From contig NZ_JAHCMU010000001.1 in the NCBI RefSeq assembly GCF_018449435.1, positions 316,473 to 380,472 on the forward strand: a stretch of 64,000 nt of DNA, written 5' to 3'. The translations under genes and the position numbers were made by a program. Source of the stretch: Flagellimonas sp. 389 (lineage in GTDB: Bacteria; Bacteroidota; Bacteroidia; Flavobacteriales; Flavobacteriaceae). This document shows, piece by piece, positions 61,983-64,000 of the stretch. The notes below the pieces were generated by a model. It ran no database searches and had not been told where the DNA came from. It worked only from the letters and a program-made list of their open reading frames with translations. The first letter of the stretch is position 1; every line of letters begins with the position of its first letter.

Positions 61983-64000
61983 ATGATTAAATCTTTACAT
62001 TTTTTGCCCAATAGACCAAAAACTGAAAAATCCTTTTCAGTCAAAGAATTTGACCGGTTTCACCAATACGTACCCATTATCCTGTTTGTCCTCATGGCAC
62101 AAACAGCATTTGCACAGATTGAAGTAGATACCTGGTACACTGCGGATAGGGCCGTTAACACGGCCCCATTGCCCCCTGGCCAATTCTATCAATACACCCC
62201 ATATGCCCCGGCAGATGGAACTCCCGTAACCACTTGGTACGATTTTGTTGATGGTGGACCCAGTTCTAATCAAAATGCGGTCCAACATCCCGCTGACCCG
62301 ACACATTATCCCAATCCATGGAATGCGCTCATTGATCCTGGCTTTCAACATTCCTTCGGGCTTCCTACTTATCTACATCCCGCTGGTTCGGTGCCGGGCA
62401 TACCCACTTTGCGAAGAAATAGTCTGAATTTTAATCCCGCTCTCGAATTTGATGGAAGCGGTAACGGCGAAGCCTTACATACGCGCCCTGTCTCCAGAGA
62501 AGAGATAACTGTTTTTATTGTCTTCAAGGCCCAGGGTTCGGGGAATACCGCAAAGACCCAAAGGTTGCTCTATGGAGGGGATATAGAGGCCTATCATAGT
62601 TCTACCACCAATCTTTCACTGGGAGTTTCAAATGGGAATCGATTTTCAGTGGGCAGGACCTGGAACGGGGGTTCCTTTTTTCAAAGTGGCGGCATAGATC
62701 TTATCGATCGTCCAACCGTTGGTGTGTTCATTAGAGATGTTGTAGAACCCATTGGGAGCCAACAAGAAGTTCTGGCAACAAGGGTAAATGGGCTCCAAGA
62801 TATCTTAGAAATACGAAATCATAGCCTTGCAGAAAATGACCTTTATTTATTCAGCCGCCTTGGAAAACACTTTAATAGTGGTGGTGGCGATTCCGATAGT
62901 AATCTAACAGGCAGCATAGCAGAAGTTTTGATCGCGGATGGAGCACTCGATGTTAACTCCGTACAACGTGCAGAAAGCTATTTGTCCATAAAATATGGCA
63001 TTACCCTCAATACAACTTCATTGGGAAGCACCTTTGGGAATCAAGGATACCAATACCTCGCTGCAGATGGAACCGTAATCTGGGATCCCGCTATAGATCC
63101 TGTATATCGGTTTGACATAGCAGGATTGGCCAGGGATAGATACCGGGATAACACTGGTGTTTACCCAGATTTACGATATAACCTACATCAACGTATTGCT
63201 AAAAGCGTAAATGACAATGCCTTGGTCACTATGTCTACAGACCCAAATTTCTCAGGTGACAACTTAGACCTAAGTAGACCCGAAATTCACAATACCTTTT
63301 CCGGCACTTCGTTGCACTCGTACCTTCATAACTATTTGATATGGGCCAACGATCGTGCAAGTTTAAATTCAACTAACGTAGAGCTACCTGCTTCAGGTGA
63401 CATTACTTTGAGAATTTCCCGAGAATGGAAAATTCAAAAAACAGTTTCTCCGGGGGTCTTGCCAATTTCAGGGGTGAGCGTTCGGGTAGACCTTTCAGGT
63501 TCGGATATCTTAACCAATGATGCCTGTGGTATCCAACTCATGATAGATCGAGATGGAGATGGGAATTTCACGACTGGCATTATTGATTATGTAACGGCAA
63601 CAGCTATAGTAGGTACCGATGCTTTTTTTGATAATGTTGATTTAGAACATTTGGACGTGTTCTCCATTGGTTTTGGGGACTTTACCGACCCAACGGCAAG
63701 TAATCCAAACCCCATAGATGTTTGTGGTACAGCACCAGCTCCAGACCCGTCCGTTGTCGACGATGAAGACGATAATTGTTCTGTGGACACCGTGGTCCAC
63801 ATCAGCGATGTGTCAGATGGTGGATTCAATCCTGAAATTATCACTCGTACATATAGAATAACTGACACCTCTGGCAATTTTGTAGATGTAGTACAGACTA
63901 TTAATATTTACCCCTCTCCCGATGCAGGGACCGACGGGAGCCTCGCCATATGTGAGGGCGATACCGTGAGCGCCGCTGACCTCTTCGCACAGCTCGGCGG
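61983..64000 (+). CDS. Giant secreted repeat protein/adhesin, 5' part (cut by window)
   Basis: Frame open from the ATG at 61983 to the window end (about 672 codons). A signal peptide lies unusually far in (VPIILFVLMAQTAFAQ, residues about 31-46), after a charged leader. The first domain is LamG/DUF8202-like (ALEFDGSGNGEALHTRP, TVFIVFKAQGSGN, SIAEVLIADGALD, SYLSIKYGITLN). It is followed by GVSVRVDLSGSD and a stretch with paired cysteines. The last visible part starts DAGTDGSLAICEGDTVSAAD, the repeat type found in very long flavobacterial surface proteins exported by the type IX system. Full length, and a gliding-motility-associated C-terminal sorting domain, cannot be seen. Adhesion is inferred. 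Confidence 0.85.
   Translation, partial: MIKSLHFLPNRPKTEKSFSVKEFDRFHQYVPIILFVLMAQTAFAQIEVDTWYTADRAVNTAPLPPGQFYQYTPYAPADGTPVTTWYDFVDGGPSSNQNAVQHPADPTHYPNPWNALIDPGFQHSFGLPTYLHPAGSVPGIPTLRRNSLNFNPALEFDGSGNGEALHTRPVSREEITVFIVFKAQGSGNTAKTQRLLYGGDIEAYHSSTTNLSLGVSNGNRFSVGRTWNGGSFFQSGGIDLIDRPTVGVFIRDVVEPIGSQQEVLATRVNGLQDILEIRNHSLAENDLYLFSRLGKHFNSGGGDSDSNLTGSIAEVLIADGALDVNSVQRAESYLSIKYGITLNTTSLGSTFGNQGYQYLAADGTVIWDPAIDPVYRFDIAGLARDRYRDNTGVYPDLRYNLHQRIAKSVNDNALVTMSTDPNFSGDNLDLSRPEIHNTFSGTSLHSYLHNYLIWANDRASLNSTNVELPASGDITLRISREWKIQKTVSPGVLPISGVSVRVDLSGSDILTNDACGIQLMIDRDGDGNFTTGIIDYVTATAIVGTDAFFDNVDLEHLDVFSIGFGDFTDPTASNPNPIDVCGTAPAPDPSVVDDEDDNCSVDTVVHISDVSDGGFNPEIITRTYRITDTSGNFVDVVQTINIYPSPDAGTDGSLAICEGDTVSAADLFAQLG

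Noticed and set aside
1..64000. CRISPR array, rRNA or complete tRNA genes
   Set aside because: No regularly spaced repeats, rRNA signatures or full cloverleaf were found on reading either strand.

Overview
The window is chromosomal DNA of a Bacteroidota bacterium, most likely a marine or plant-associated Flavobacteriaceae (Zobellia/Maribacter/Arenibacter type). This rests on repeated SusC/SusD pairs, a hybrid two-component sensor and a propeller/Y_Y_Y-LuxR sensor, an ECF sigma/FecR pair, lipoprotein-tagged glycoside hydrolases, a sulfatase, Bacteroidota mobilisation genes (BtgA/MobB/TraG) and a very long secreted adhesin. Species cannot be fixed from the sequence alone.

Region 1 (1-5465) is one end of an integrative mobilisable or conjugative element. 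On the minus strand it carries SSB, a RadC-like JAB protein, a small unknown, a BtgA-type accessory protein, a MobB-type relaxase and a TraG/VirD4-type coupling ATPase cut by the window edge. A structured non-coding end follows. It finishes in a 25-nt sequence matching the 3' end of a tRNA (T-loop plus acceptor strand plus CCA) and a rho-independent terminator, which is probably the attachment site.

Region 2 (5.7-28.1 kb) is a plant beta-glycan locus, probably for xylan and related glucans: a GH5 lipoprotein, a large FG-GAP/ASPIC-UnbV lipoprotein, SusD, SusC, a hybrid two-component regulator, two putative carbohydrate-binding surface or secreted proteins, GH10 xylanase and a GH3 with PA14. 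Galactokinase, a decayed galT start and a LacI regulator follow.

Region 3 (28.4-37.0 kb) is a trans-envelope signalling and uptake locus: ECF sigma factor, FecR anti-sigma, SusC with an STN signalling domain, SusD, and two tandem glycerophosphodiester phosphodiesterases, one a lipoprotein and one periplasmic.

Region 4 (37.1-38.9 kb) is a three-gene set: siroheme-synthase N-terminal-type dehydrogenase, a DUF7009-like protein and a TSUP permease.

Region 5 (38.9-61.1 kb) lies wholly on the minus strand. A Y_Y_Y/LuxR sensor regulator stands upstream of a nearly gap-free run of 13 genes: SusC, SusD, two GH144-like endo-glucanases, GH43-F5/8C-FN3, GH3, esterase, sulfatase, EEP phosphatase, SGNH-TPR protein, a 49-aa DUF5989-like protein, an SxtJ-like membrane protein and a NodU/SxtI-like carbamoyltransferase. 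The first part looks like a polysaccharide utilisation locus for a beta-1,2-linked or otherwise decorated beta-glucan. The last four genes form a carbamoylation cassette resembling sxtI-sxtJ-sxtK, with unknown substrate.

Region 6 (61.1-64.0 kb) is a gene-poor stretch with a long hairpin and a strong terminator. After it comes the 5' part of a giant secreted repeat protein whose GC content jumps sharply where the repeats begin.
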